Source of the DNA: Maritimibacter alkaliphilus
GTDB taxonomy: Bacteria > Pseudomonadota > Alphaproteobacteria > Rhodobacterales > Rhodobacteraceae
NCBI RefSeq assembly: GCF_019801605.1
Contig: NZ_JAHVIT010000006.1
Coordinates: 1-64,000, forward strand
Direction: 5' to 3'
DNA length: 64,000 bases
Shown one piece after another: positions 43,037 through 51,813 of this stretch. Under the pieces are notes generated by a model that saw nothing but the letters and a program-made list of their open reading frames with translations, had not been told where the DNA came from and did no database searches. Made by a program: the position numbers and the translations under genes. The first letter of the stretch is position 1, and each line of letters opens with the position of its first letter.

Positions 43037-43930
43037 GTGGCGGACCGCAAGACGAACAGCTTTCCCGACATCGGCGAGCGCCTGCGCGCCTACCGGATCG
43101 CCTCGAACCGCAGTGTCGATGACCTTGCCAAGCGCCTCGGGGTGAGCCGCGCCGCGGTCTATCGCTACGAGAAGGGCGAGATCGTGAAGATCGAGACCGT
43201 GCAGCGCCTGGCCCGACTGCTGCATGTGCCGATGACGGCGCTGATGGGGATCGACACGGAGTTCGTCGCGGATGGCACCGTCTTCTTCGAGCGCATCCGC
43301 CAGATCGAGAGCCGTGCCCAGTCCACGGTGATCGTCTTCGGACCCATCGCCTATGTGCTGACCTCGGACGAGTACGACGTGATCCTGCGCCGCGCCCTCG
43401 GCGAGACCTACCCGGAAGTCACCCCGGGCGTGCAGGCCAAGCTGGATGTGCTCTTCGACAGCCTCGCCAAGCGCAAGGCGGCCTATCGCGAGAAGCGGCT
43501 GGGGATCGTCAGCATCTCCTCCCTGCCGGAAATCGAACGCTTCCTCGCCCATGGTCTGGTGGCGCGCACCAACGTGTCCGAGCGGACGAGCGCGGAGCGG
43601 CGGGCCCATGCGGTCCGCGAGGTCCGGCATATCGCGGCCATGCTGCGTCGTCCCCCCATGGGGGTGCAGATCGGCCTGCTGACCGAGGGGCTGCCGGTCA
43701 GCGGCTACCAGATCATCCGCGAGCCGGACCGCACACGTGTGGTGAACAGCCCGTTCCGGATCGTGGACATTCCCAACCTGCGCTTCGGCGTGGCCTCGAT
43801 CATCGACATGGACCACGTTGTCCAGATGCATGAGGAAATGGCCAACGAACTCTGGTCCTCCGCCGTGACCGGCGTCGAGGCTGCCCGGATCATCGAGACC
43901 CTTGCCGACGAGGCCGAGCGGCGCCTCTGA
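43037..43930 (+). CDS. XRE family transcriptional regulator with C-terminal sensory region
   Basis: About 297 residues. A lambda-repressor-like helix-turn-helix near the N-terminus (IGERLRAYRIASNRSVDDLAKRLGVSRAAVYRYEKGEIVK) is followed by a 220-residue region that I do not recognise as a named domain. I use a GTG after GGAGGGGG. An ATG at 42971 extends the frame by 22 codons, but those codons are AT-rich, cross the inverted repeats and lack the replicon's codon bias. It is divergent from the hydrolase-TRAP operon and probably controls it. Confidence 0.85.
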   Translation: MADRKTNSFPDIGERLRAYRIASNRSVDDLAKRLGVSRAAVYRYEKGEIVKIETVQRLARLLHVPMTALMGIDTEFVADGTVFFERIRQIESRAQSTVIVFGPIAYVLTSDEYDVILRRALGETYPEVTPGVQAKLDVLFDSLAKRKAAYREKRLGIVSISSLPEIERFLAHGLVARTNVSERTSAERRAHAVREVRHIAAMLRRPPMGVQIGLLTEGLPVSGYQIIREPDRTRVVNSPFRIVDIPNLRFGVASIIDMDHVVQMHEEMANELWSSAVTGVEAARIIETLADEAERRL

Positions 43931-44053
43931 CGGGGCGCCGGCACCGCGCTCCATACCGCTACGTATGCTGATCGACGCCGGCCGGGCGCGCGCGCTGCCG
44001 CGTGCCGGTGTCTTCCTGAACGCCTGTCGCCCCGGTCCGTCGGGATCGCTGCC

Positions 44054-44082
44054 TTGACGGACCCATTTCGCTCGGGTACTAG
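44054..44082 (+). promoter_or_regulatory. promoter of the iclR-type gene
   Basis: TTGACG is followed by 17 bp and TACTAG, a good sigma70-like match, ending 53 bp before the start codon and immediately upstream of a repeated operator motif. Confidence 0.6.
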
Positions 44083-44087
44083 ATTCT

Positions 44088-44118
44088 AAATAATGAACGC
44101 GTTCAAAATAATGAACGC
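44088..44118. promoter_or_regulatory. IclR-type operator: repeated TGAACGC with perfect palindrome
   Basis: AAATAATGAACGC occurs twice as a direct repeat (44088-44100 and 44106-44118). The first copy also forms the perfect 12-bp palindrome TGAACGCGTTCA (44094-44105). The site lies just downstream of the -10, where a bound repressor would block transcription. Autoregulation by the IclR protein is inferred. Confidence 0.65.
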
Positions 44119-44135
44119 ACCATGAGGAGGAATGG

Positions 44136-44888
44136 ATGAGTTCAGGACGGGGATCGGAACGTGTGCTTCTCCTGCTGGAGTGGCTGGCCGGGCAGACCCG
44201 CGCCGTCACGCTGGCAGAGGCGAGTGCCGCGCTTGATGCGCCGAAGTCCAGCGTGCTGAACCTGCTCCGGATGCTGGTCGAGATGGGCTATGCCGAGCGG
44301 GAAGGGGAGAGCGCCTATCGGCTTGTCCGCCTGCCCGGCGAGGTGGCCGCCGGCCACGTGCTTCAGGGCACGCTGCTGCGCCGCTGCGAACCCGCGGTCC
44401 GGACGGCGGTGGCGGCCTCGAAGGAGAGCGGCTTCATCGCGGTCGTCGATGGCGCCTATGTCCGCTACCTCTGCAAGATCCTGCCCGACCGGGAAATCCG
44501 CTACGACCGCAACATCGAGATCCCGCGCCGCACGGTGCAGGTGAGCAGCGGTGTCGCGATCCTGACCGGGCTGAGCGATGCGGCCCTCGCAGACGAGGCC
44601 ACCCGGGCCGAGGCCGAAGGGCTGGGCGAGGCCGCCGCACTGGTGGCCCGCGTGCAGGAGGCCCGCGCCGCGGGCTATGCCGTGACCAAACGCGGTGTCG
44701 TGGAGGGGGCCGCCGGCGTGGCCGCCCCGATCCTCGATGCCAAGGGCAAGGTCGTGGGGGCCCTGAACATCGCCGGCCCCGCCGCGCGGCTGGCGGACAA
44801 CCTCGAAGAGATCATCGACATCGTGCGGGCCGGTGCAGCGGAAGCCTCCGCAGCCCTCGGCTGGCGCGGTGCGGCACACGGCGCCTGA
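44136..44888 (+). CDS. IclR family transcriptional regulator
   Basis: A 250-residue regulator. The N-terminal winged helix (SERVLLLLEWLAG, LAEASAALDAPKSSVLNLLRMLVEMGYAE) is followed by an IclR effector domain containing GFIAVVDGAYVRYLCKI, RRTVQVSSGVAIL and GYAVTKRGVVEGAAGVAAPILD. GAGGAGG precedes the ATG. It lies 42 bp before the tripartite tricarboxylate transporter gene tctC on the same strand and most likely controls tctCBA and the downstream CoA-transferase and lyase genes. Confidence 0.92.
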   Translation: MSSGRGSERVLLLLEWLAGQTRAVTLAEASAALDAPKSSVLNLLRMLVEMGYAEREGESAYRLVRLPGEVAAGHVLQGTLLRRCEPAVRTAVAASKESGFIAVVDGAYVRYLCKILPDREIRYDRNIEIPRRTVQVSSGVAILTGLSDAALADEATRAEAEGLGEAAALVARVQEARAAGYAVTKRGVVEGAAGVAAPILDAKGKVVGALNIAGPAARLADNLEEIIDIVRAGAAEASAALGWRGAAHGA

Positions 44889-44930
44889 CCGGCGCCCCGA
44901 AACACACTCAACTTGGAGGAGATTGTGACT

Positions 44931-45890
44931 ATGACGTTTCTGAGCAAGGCCGCGGGCATCGCGGCGGTCAGCCTGTCCCTGCTGGGCGCACCGGTGCTGG
45001 CAGAGGGCTTCCCCGACCGCCCGATGGAATTCGTGGCAGGCTACGGTCCCGGCGGCGGCCACGACACCATGCTGCGCACCATGGCGCGGCTGATGGAGCA
45101 GGAAGGCATCGTCGACGTGCCGATCAACGTCGTGAACAAGGAAGGCGGCAGCTCCGCCGTGGCGATGGGCTATCTCAACGCGCGCAAGGGCAGCCCCTAC
45201 TACCTGATGTCGATCACCTCGTCGCATATCGCGACGCCGCTGACCTCGAACATCGGCCTGAACTACGCCGACTTCACCCCGATCGCCCGCCTGGGCATCG
45301 ATCCGGAGCTTCTGGTGGTGAACACCTCCAAGGGCTACGAAAGCCTCGAGGACCTGAAGGCCGAGGGCCGGATGCTCAACGTCGGCGGCACCGCCACCGG
45401 CAGCATCGAGCATATCGTGACCATGCAACTGGCCGAGAAGGCCGGGATGGAACTGAACTTCATTCCGTTCCAGGGGGACGGCGAGGTGGTGACCGCGCTG
45501 CTGTCGAACCAGATCGACTTTGCCATCACCAACCCCGGCCCGGTGGGGGACTACCTGTCGAACGACACGTTCAAGGCGCTCGCCATCAGCACCGACGAGC
45601 GGATCGAGACCCTCCCCGACGTGCCGACCTTCACCGAGCAGGGCGTGGACATCACCATCTCGCTGTTCCGGGGCCTGACCGCCGCGCCGGACATCACCGA
45701 CGAGGAGCGTGACGCGCTGATCGACATGGTGACCAAGCTCTTCGCGACCGAAGCCTGGCAGAAAGAATACATCGAACCGAACGCCGTGGTGCCGCTGGTG
45801 GTGACCGGTCAGGAGTTCACCGACTACCTGGCCAACACCGAAGAAGTCTACCACGAGACGCTCGACGATCTCGGAATGCTGGGCAACTGA
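44931..45890 (+). CDS. tctC: tripartite tricarboxylate transporter substrate-binding protein (TctC/Bug)
   Basis: A 319-residue periplasmic receptor: signal peptide to about residue 24 (LSLLGAPVLAEG), then the Bug-family start FPDRPMEFVAGYGPGGGHDTMLR (about 25-47), NVVNKEGGSSAVAMGYL and ALAISTDERIETLPDVPTFTEQGVD. I choose the ATG 10 bp after GGAGGA over the GTG and TTG codons just upstream. It captures a tricarboxylate or related acid for TctAB encoded next. A hairpin follows the gene, consistent with higher expression of the receptor. Confidence 0.93.
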   Translation: MTFLSKAAGIAAVSLSLLGAPVLAEGFPDRPMEFVAGYGPGGGHDTMLRTMARLMEQEGIVDVPINVVNKEGGSSAVAMGYLNARKGSPYYLMSITSSHIATPLTSNIGLNYADFTPIARLGIDPELLVVNTSKGYESLEDLKAEGRMLNVGGTATGSIEHIVTMQLAEKAGMELNFIPFQGDGEVVTALLSNQIDFAITNPGPVGDYLSNDTFKALAISTDERIETLPDVPTFTEQGVDITISLFRGLTAAPDITDEERDALIDMVTKLFATEAWQKEYIEPNAVVPLVVTGQEFTDYLANTEEVYHETLDDLGMLGN

Positions 45891-45911
45891 TCGCCCGGCT
45901 GCGCGCCGCCC

Positions 45912-45933
45912 CCACCCCATCCTTGCGGGGTGG
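45912..45933 (+). terminator. hairpin between tctC and tctB
   Basis: A 7-bp stem CCACCCC / GGGGTGG with an 8-nt loop sits 21 bp after tctC. GCGCGCC/GGCGCGC sequences around it could extend it with a bulge. It probably acts as an mRNA-stabilising or partial-terminator element. Confidence 0.5.
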
Positions 45934-45985
45934 CGCGCCCCCTCTTTCCACGTCCCTCAATTCACCCTTTCAGCCGGAGAACGCC

Positions 45986-46429
45986 ATGCGGGCTTCCGAA
46001 CTGCTGCTTATTGCCGGAACGGCGGTCTTCGCCCTCGTCCTGTGCGTGCAGAGCACCGACTTCCAGTATTTCTCGAGGCAGGGCTTCGGTCCCGGCTTCG
46101 TCCCGATGAACTTTGCCATCCTGACGCTGCTGCTGGCGGGCTACCTGCTGATCAAGGCGCGGCTGAAGGCCGACGGCCCGTTCCTGCCCGAAAAACTGGG
46201 CGAGCGTCTCAAGGCCGCGGCCCCCGCGCTGCTCGCCGCACTCCTGCTCTTCGCCGGCACTGCGCTCATGGCCTTCGGCTCGGTCCTCGCGCCGCTCTAT
46301 GCCGTGATGGTGGTGATCTCGCTCGCCTTCCTCGGCCACGGCCTCGTGCGGGCGCTGGTCCTCAATGCCGTCACCCTCGCGGCGATCTACGCGATCTTCA
46401 GCCTCTGGCTGAACATCCCCGTCGTCTGA
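45986..46429 (+). CDS. tctB: tripartite tricarboxylate transporter small membrane protein (TctB)
   Basis: A 147-residue protein with four predicted membrane helices, SRQGFGPGFVPMNFAILTLLLAGYLL (about residues 30-55) matching the TctB G-P-x-x-x-P motif. CGGAGAACGCC precedes the chosen ATG; a longer upstream frame runs back into the hairpin. It is the small subunit partnering TctA, encoded 15 bp downstream. Confidence 0.88.
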   Translation: MRASELLLIAGTAVFALVLCVQSTDFQYFSRQGFGPGFVPMNFAILTLLLAGYLLIKARLKADGPFLPEKLGERLKAAAPALLAALLLFAGTALMAFGSVLAPLYAVMVVISLAFLGHGLVRALVLNAVTLAAIYAIFSLWLNIPVV

Positions 46430-46444
46430 TCGGAGACCCCTGAC

Positions 46445-47959
46445 ATGGACGCACTCAGCAACCTCATGATGGGCTTCGGCGACATCCTGACGCCCTACAA
46501 CATCGCCATCATCTTTGCCGCCGGCCTGATCGGCACCGTCGTGGGCGCGCTGCCGGGCCTCGGCCCGTCGGCGGGCATCGCCCTGATGCTGCCGCTGACC
46601 TTCGGCATGCCCGAGGCCTCCGGCCTCTGCCTCCTGACCGGTGTCTACATGGGCACCATGTACGGCGGGCGCATCACCTCGATCCTGATCAACGCGCCGG
46701 GCGACGCCCCCGCGATCATCACGGCGCTGGAAGGCTACCCGATGATGCAGCAGGGCAGGGGGGCCATGGCGCTTGGAATCTCGGCCTTCTCGTCGTTCAT
46801 CGGCGGTCTCTTCGGCCTGCTGGTCCTGATCTTCGCCGCGCCGGTCATCGCCTCCTACGCGATCTTCCTCGGTCCGCCGGAATACTTCCTGCTGATGGCC
46901 ACCGGGCTGGCGACCGTGATGCTGCTGGCCGGCGACCAGATCGCCAAGGCCTTCCTCGTGACCTGCCTCGGCGTGCTGGTCAGCACCTTCGGCAGCGACT
47001 ACGTCTCGGGGCAGATCCGCTTTGCCTTCATGCCGGAACTGATCGAGGGCATCGACTTCGTCGCGATCATCATCGGCCTCTACGGCCTGGGCGAGGTCTT
47101 CTACAACCTCGAGAAGCGGGTGAAGCTGAACCTCGGCAAGCCGGGCTTCCGGATGAAGGAATTCATTCCCGGCAAGGCAGAGCTGGGCGAGGCCGCGGCG
47201 CCCACGCTGCGCGGCTCGGTGCTCGGCACGCTGATCGGGATCGTTCCGGGGGCGGGCGCCACGGTGGCGACCTTCCTCGACTACGCGCTGGAAAAGCGCC
47301 TGTCGAAGAAGCCCGAAACCTTCGGCACCGGCAATATCGCGGGCCTTGCGGGCCCCGAGGCCACCAACAACGCCGCCGTGCCCGGCTCGCTCATCCCGCT
47401 GATCACTCTCGGCATTCCCGGCTCTGGCGGGACGGCGATCATGCTGGGGGCGCTGATCATGTTCGGCCTGCGGCCCGGTCCGCTGCTGATGACCACCTCG
47501 GGCGATATCGTCTGGGCGATGATCGCGGGCCTCGTGCTGGCGAACCTCTTCCTGCTGGCGTCGAACGTGCTGCTGATCCCGGTCTTCGTGAACCTGCTGC
47601 GCGCGGTGCAGGGCAACCTCGCCAACGTGGTGATCGCGCTCTGCGTCGTGGGGGCCTTCTCGCTCGCCTACAGCCCGTTCAACATCTGGATCATGCTGAT
47701 CTTCGGCGTGCTGGGCTACCTGATGAAGAAGAACGACTACCCCACCGGGCCGTTCATCCTGGCCGTCGTCCTCGCACCCCTGGCCGAGAACTACTTCCGC
47801 CAGTCGATCATGCTGGGGCAGGGCAGCGCGGGGATCTTCCTCGACCGGCCGATCTCGCTGACGATCCTGATCGTCATGGTGCTGATCGTGGTGCTGTCGA
47901 TCCTCAGCCAGATCCGCAAGAAGCGCCGCATGCGCCGCGCCGCCGTGGACGGCGAATGA
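46445..47959 (+). CDS. tctA: tripartite tricarboxylate transporter large permease (TctA)
   Basis: A 504-residue permease of standard TctA length with about 12 membrane segments. Family blocks are VGALPGLGPSAGIALMLPLTFGM (about residues 32-54), TGVYMGTMYGGRITSILINAPGDAPAIITALEGYPM and the inverted-repeat partner IGIVPGAGATVATFLDYALEKR with TLGIPGSGGTAIMLGAL. It imports a carboxylic acid using the ion gradient. It is followed by a short hairpin and the CoA-transferase gene, 79 bp away. Confidence 0.95.
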   Translation: MDALSNLMMGFGDILTPYNIAIIFAAGLIGTVVGALPGLGPSAGIALMLPLTFGMPEASGLCLLTGVYMGTMYGGRITSILINAPGDAPAIITALEGYPMMQQGRGAMALGISAFSSFIGGLFGLLVLIFAAPVIASYAIFLGPPEYFLLMATGLATVMLLAGDQIAKAFLVTCLGVLVSTFGSDYVSGQIRFAFMPELIEGIDFVAIIIGLYGLGEVFYNLEKRVKLNLGKPGFRMKEFIPGKAELGEAAAPTLRGSVLGTLIGIVPGAGATVATFLDYALEKRLSKKPETFGTGNIAGLAGPEATNNAAVPGSLIPLITLGIPGSGGTAIMLGALIMFGLRPGPLLMTTSGDIVWAMIAGLVLANLFLLASNVLLIPVFVNLLRAVQGNLANVVIALCVVGAFSLAYSPFNIWIMLIFGVLGYLMKKNDYPTGPFILAVVLAPLAENYFRQSIMLGQGSAGIFLDRPISLTILIVMVLIVVLSILSQIRKKRRMRRAAVDGE

Positions 47960-47988
47960 TGCGGCACGCCGCCAGACCTGACTGTCCT

Positions 47989-48004
47989 TCCCCGGCACGC
48001 CGGG
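47989..48004 (+). terminator. small hairpin between tctA and CoA-transferase gene
   Basis: CCCCGG-CACG-CCGGGG forms a 6-bp GC stem with a tetraloop, 29 bp after tctA. Without a T-tract it is more likely an attenuating or processing site than a full stop. Confidence 0.4.
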
Positions 48005-48038
48005 GGAGGGCCCATCCGACATCCCAGAAACGGAGAGC

Positions 48039-49292
48039 ATGACAATGACCGAACAGCACTGGCACACCCGGGATTTCGACGCAGAGGCGACGGGCCCTAT
48101 GACCGGGGTGCGCGTTCTGGACCTGTCGCGTCTCGTGGCGGGGAACATGTGCTCGCTCCAGCTGGCCGATTTCGGGGCCGACGTGGTCAAGGTCGAACCC
48201 CAGCCCATGGGCGATCCGCTGCGCGCGTGGAAGCAGAAGGGTCAGAGCTCCTTCTGGAAGACCTATGGCCGCAACAAGCGCTCCATCGCGCTCGACTTCC
48301 GGGCCGAGGGCGGGCTCGAGGTGCTGGAACGTCTGATGGCGCAGGCCGACATCATGATCGAGAGCTTCCGCCCCGGCACGATGGAGAAGATGGGCCTCGG
48401 CCCCGACGTGCTGGCGCAGCGCTTCCCGCGCCTGATCCTGCTGCGGGTCTCGGGCTTTGGCCAGACCGGCCCCTATTCGCCGCGTCCCGGCTTCGGCACG
48501 CTGGTCGAGGGCATGTCCGGCTTTGCCCACCGCAACGGCGAGGCGGGGGGCGATCCGCTGCTGCCGCCGCTGGCGCTGGCCGACATGATTGCCGGGCTCT
48601 ACGGCTCCAACGCGCTGATGATGGCGCTGCGCTCGCGTGAGCAGACGGGCCGCGGGCAGGTCGTCGACCTCTCGCTGCTGGAGGCCATGGTCTCGGTCCT
48701 CGGGCCCGAGCCGCTGGACTACCGCCTGACCGGCACGCCCAAGCCGCGCGTCGGCAACGGCTCCAACACCTCCAGCCCGCGCAACGTCTACCGCAGCAAG
48801 GACGGCCATTTCATTGCCGTCTCCGCCTCGGTCCAGAACGCGGCGACACGGATGTTCAACACCATCGGCCGCCCCGACATGAACACCGATCCGCGCTTTG
48901 CCACCAACGAGGAGCGCATCAAGCGCCGCGAGGAAGTCGACGCCATCGTCGGCGGCTGGATGGCGGAGCATACCCGCGAGGAACTGCTGGAGATCTTCGA
49001 ACGCGACGGGATCACCGCCGCGCCGCTCTACTCCGTTGCCGACATCGTAGAGGACCCGCATTTCATCGAGCGTGAGGTCTTCGTGGAGGTGCCGGACGCG
49101 GATCTCGACCATGTTCCGATGCACAGCCCGCTGCCGCGCCTCTCGGCCACGCCGGGCACCCTGCGCCGTCCCGCGCCTGCCTTTGGCGAGCACGGACGCG
49201 CGATCCTGTCCGAGGCGGGCTACGCCGAGGCCGAGATCGACGCCATGGTCGCAGGCGGCCTGATCGCCCTGCCGGAAGAGGTGGTGGCATGA
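48039..49292 (+). CDS. CaiB/BaiF class III CoA-transferase
   Basis: A 417-residue CoA-transferase: MTGVRVLDLSRLVAGNMCSLQLADFGADVVKVEP, NKRSIALDFRAEGG, SGFGQTGPYSPRPGFGTLVEGMSGF and catalytic Asp182 in LALADMIAGLYGS. This subgroup resembles succinyl-CoA:dicarboxylate (for example citramalate, malate) CoA-transferases. Its stop codon overlaps the start of the lyase gene (ATGA), so the two act in sequence: activation of the imported acid, then carbon-carbon cleavage. Confidence 0.92.
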   Translation: MTMTEQHWHTRDFDAEATGPMTGVRVLDLSRLVAGNMCSLQLADFGADVVKVEPQPMGDPLRAWKQKGQSSFWKTYGRNKRSIALDFRAEGGLEVLERLMAQADIMIESFRPGTMEKMGLGPDVLAQRFPRLILLRVSGFGQTGPYSPRPGFGTLVEGMSGFAHRNGEAGGDPLLPPLALADMIAGLYGSNALMMALRSREQTGRGQVVDLSLLEAMVSVLGPEPLDYRLTGTPKPRVGNGSNTSSPRNVYRSKDGHFIAVSASVQNAATRMFNTIGRPDMNTDPRFATNEERIKRREEVDAIVGGWMAEHTREELLEIFERDGITAAPLYSVADIVEDPHFIEREVFVEVPDADLDHVPMHSPLPRLSATPGTLRRPAPAFGEHGRAILSEAGYAEAEIDAMVAGGLIALPEEVVA

Positions 49293-50125
49293 GGCTGCGC
49301 TCGCTGCTCTACGTTCCCGCCAATGCCGAGCGCTTCGTGGCCAAGGCCCATGAACGCGACGCCGATGCGGTGATCCTCGATCTGGAGGACGCGGTGGAGG
49401 AAGGCTCCAAGGACGCCGCCCGCGCGGCCCTCGCGACTGCGGTGCCGCAGGTGGCCCGGAACGGCGCCAAGGCCTATGTCCGGGTGAACACCGGCCCGCG
49501 CATGGGCGAGGACGCCCGCGCGGCGCTTGCCGCGGGGGCCGACGGGATCATGCTGCCCAAGGCCGAGACCGCCGCCTCGGTCGATGCGCTTCTAGCCGAA
49601 CTGGGCGAAGCGGATGACGGCAGTACCGAGATCCTCGCCATCATCGAGGATGCGGGCGGCCTGATGGACGCCCGTCAGGTGGCGGCGCATCCGCGCGTTG
49701 TGGCGCTTGCGCTCGGGGCCGAGGATTTCGCCACCTCCACCGGCGGACAGCCCATCCCCGAGGTGCTGCGCCTGCCCAAGCTGATGGTGCATTACGCCGC
49801 CAAGGCGGAGGGCAAGCTCTCGCTCGGGATGCTGCGCTCGGTTGCGGATTTCAACGATGCCGAGGGGCTCGTCGCCGCCGCCGAGGAGGCCGCGCGCTTC
49901 GGCTTCGACGGGGCCAGCTGCATCCATCCCAAGGTTGTCGCGGTGCTCAACACCGCCTTCGCCCCTTCCGAGGCCGCGCTGACCCGCGCCCGCCGGATCG
50001 TCGCGGCGGCGGCAGAGGCCGCCGCGCAGGGCACCGGTGCCTTCATGCTGGATGGCGAATTCGTCGACCTGCCGGTCCTGACCCGTGCGAAGGCCGTGCT
50101 GGCCAAGGCAGGCGAGAGCGCCTGA
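49289..50125 (+). CDS. HpcH/HpaI aldolase/citrate lyase beta (CitE-like) acyl-CoA lyase
   Basis: A 278-residue CitE-like lyase: LRSLLYVPANAERFVAKA, AVILDLEDAVEEGSKDAAR (about residues 29-47), RVNTG, GIMLPKAE, AIIEDAGGL with the metal-binding Glu, ALGAEDFATSTGG and ASCIHPKVVAVLN. It is a second, clearly diverged copy of the lyase type found in the central island. Coupled to a CoA-transferase and to TctCBA, it is best viewed as cleaving a citramalyl-CoA-, malyl-CoA- or citryl-CoA-like ester. The exact substrate is open. Confidence 0.9.
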   Translation: MRLRSLLYVPANAERFVAKAHERDADAVILDLEDAVEEGSKDAARAALATAVPQVARNGAKAYVRVNTGPRMGEDARAALAAGADGIMLPKAETAASVDALLAELGEADDGSTEILAIIEDAGGLMDARQVAAHPRVVALALGAEDFATSTGGQPIPEVLRLPKLMVHYAAKAEGKLSLGMLRSVADFNDAEGLVAAAEEAARFGFDGASCIHPKVVAVLNTAFAPSEAALTRARRIVAAAAEAAAQGTGAFMLDGEFVDLPVLTRAKAVLAKAGESA

Positions 50126-50218
50126 CCCACTGTTCCGCGAAGCTTGCCGGGCGCCCGCGCTCAGTCGCGGCCCGGGGTGATCTGCCCGCAGGGCTGCGGC
50201 ACCCTCCCACCGGTCGGC

Positions 50219-51133
50219 TCAGACACCCATCAGCCCCGCCAGATCCTCGCCGAGGATCTGGTCGGCGTAGCCGTCGTCGTGGGCGGTGAGGAAGCGGTAC
50301 ACCCGCTGCGCCAGCCCGTCCTGTGCCGCGCTGCCGGGGACAAGGGCCTGCAATTCACCCTCCAACGCCTCGGGCGAGGCGGGGAGGTAGCAGGGACGGT
50401 CGTCGGCGCCGCTGTCCTCATCGCAGCGCAGCAGCACGATCCGCGTCGAGGCCGGGCGAATGAAGGCCCCGGCAAGGATCGCGCCCTGCATCCGTCCGCA
50501 CATCAGGCTAACGGGCCGTCCCGGCATCAGCACGGTCAGCGCCAGATGTTCCCGCGCGCGGCTTCCGGTGGATTTCAGGTAGCATTGCAGCAGCGAGCCA
50601 TCGCAGAGCACGTCGCCGCGGAACAGCACCACGCCGTCGGGCAGTTCTTCCCAATAGGTCGCCTCCAGCGCGCGCCGTCCCTTTGGCGCGATCTCGATCC
50701 ATGAGCGGATCAGCTCCCCCCGGTGCTGCGGCGACCAGGCCCAGGAATAGCACAGGAAGGTCCCGCAGACCGGATCGGCGGGCTGCTCCGGCTTGTCGTC
50801 CAGCAGGGCCCGGTCACCGGAAAAGGCGCTCGCCCGCTGCAGCAGTTCCTCGCGATCGACCGAGAAGAGCGTGCAGAGGTCCTCGACGAAGGCCTCGACC
50901 GAACAGGCCGCCAGCCATGTGCCCGGCCGGTCGCTTCCGAGCACGCTGGCCCAGTCGTCGTAGATGACCTGCGAGCGCGGCAGGGCGCGGCCCTGAAGCC
51001 ATTTGTAGCTGCGCTCCAGCTCGAATTCGGTGGCGGGATTGACCGTCCGGAACCGGGCGCAAAGCTCTTTCCGCGTCGCGCAATTGAGGGCGGCAGCCGT
51101 GAAAATCAACTTCTGTGCGAAAGCCCGCTTCAT
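50219..51133 (-). CDS. conserved hypothetical protein with N-terminal HTH-like segment
   Basis: A 304-residue soluble protein that I cannot assign to a named family. The first 75 residues (KLIFTAAALNCATRKELCARF, then FELERSYKWLQGRALPRSQVIYDDWASVLG) look like a helical, XRE-like DNA-binding or adaptor segment. The rest (CGTFLCYSWAWSP, WIEIAPKGRRALEATYWEELPDGVVLFRGDV, LMCGRMQGAILAG) suggests a mixed alpha/beta ligand domain. Codon usage is normal for the replicon. It is monocistronic, converges on the lyase gene and has a long non-coding region upstream. Confidence 0.7.
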   Translation of the reverse strand: MKRAFAQKLIFTAAALNCATRKELCARFRTVNPATEFELERSYKWLQGRALPRSQVIYDDWASVLGSDRPGTWLAACSVEAFVEDLCTLFSVDREELLQRASAFSGDRALLDDKPEQPADPVCGTFLCYSWAWSPQHRGELIRSWIEIAPKGRRALEATYWEELPDGVVLFRGDVLCDGSLLQCYLKSTGSRAREHLALTVLMPGRPVSLMCGRMQGAILAGAFIRPASTRIVLLRCDEDSGADDRPCYLPASPEALEGELQALVPGSAAQDGLAQRVYRFLTAHDDGYADQILGEDLAGLMGV

Positions 51134-51813
51134 GCGTTCCGCCCCTCCAAACTCACACTCACTGGCCCCCGGATCCGCAATGTATTGAATTAGTTTGGAT
51201 ATAAAAGCGAATTCCTGGAAATTCCAACCTTTGACGTGGTTCCAGCCCTGTGCGGCGCTGTAGGTTTAAGCGGCCAGCGGCGTATCGCTGGAGTTGTATC
51301 CAACCGCCCCCACGCGAACCGGATGCTCAAACGAAAGGAGCCACGCACCAGGTACAATTACCCCCTTTTAAGAGTGCTCAGGCAGCGCGGACCGAACCCA
51401 CACGCTTTGCGGCCCGCGTTGTCTTTACCAACACCCAGGTGGTCTCTCTGCCGTCATCGGCAGGGGGCCCTACCGGGTCCATTCGATTACCACGCCGCCC
51501 CGTATTCCACGTCCTGCCGGTCCCGCATTTCATTGACCGGCCTGATCCTGGCGAATGCCCATTCCCCGACCCGCGGGGGCGCCAGACCCCGATTGGCAAT
51601 CCGACATCGCAGGGGAGCGCGCCGCGATGTCAGCTTTCACGCGATCTGCCGCGCCCGGGAGGGACCGCCGCGCGGTGGCCGATGACGTCCAGACCGCGGG
51701 CCATCCGGCCTGCCTCCCCCGCGAGAGGGGACCGTTTCGCACTGCCTAATGGGGTTGTCCGCCCCGTCCCACGCCCCATGTCCAGCCCCCGGACCCGATG
51801 ACAGGAGACGACA
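51134..51813. other. long intergenic region without a supported gene
   Basis: This 680-bp gap lies between two divergent genes. The first 100 bp are AT-rich (TGTATTGAATTAGTTTGGAT, 51180-51199, and TTCCTGGAAATTCC nearby) and should hold the promoter of the hypothetical gene. The remainder has overlapping short frames in several phases but no codon bias, ribosome site or recognisable protein. It could be decayed coding sequence. Confidence 0.5.

Noticed and set aside
45962-48208. Minus-strand open frame of about 750 codons
   Set aside because: Antisense shadow of tctB, tctA and the start of the CoA-transferase gene.
51250-51801. Several overlapping plus-strand frames of 60-180 codons in the long intergenic region
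   Set aside because: No codon bias, start sites without ribosome-binding sequences, and no recognisable domain. I treat the region as non-coding.
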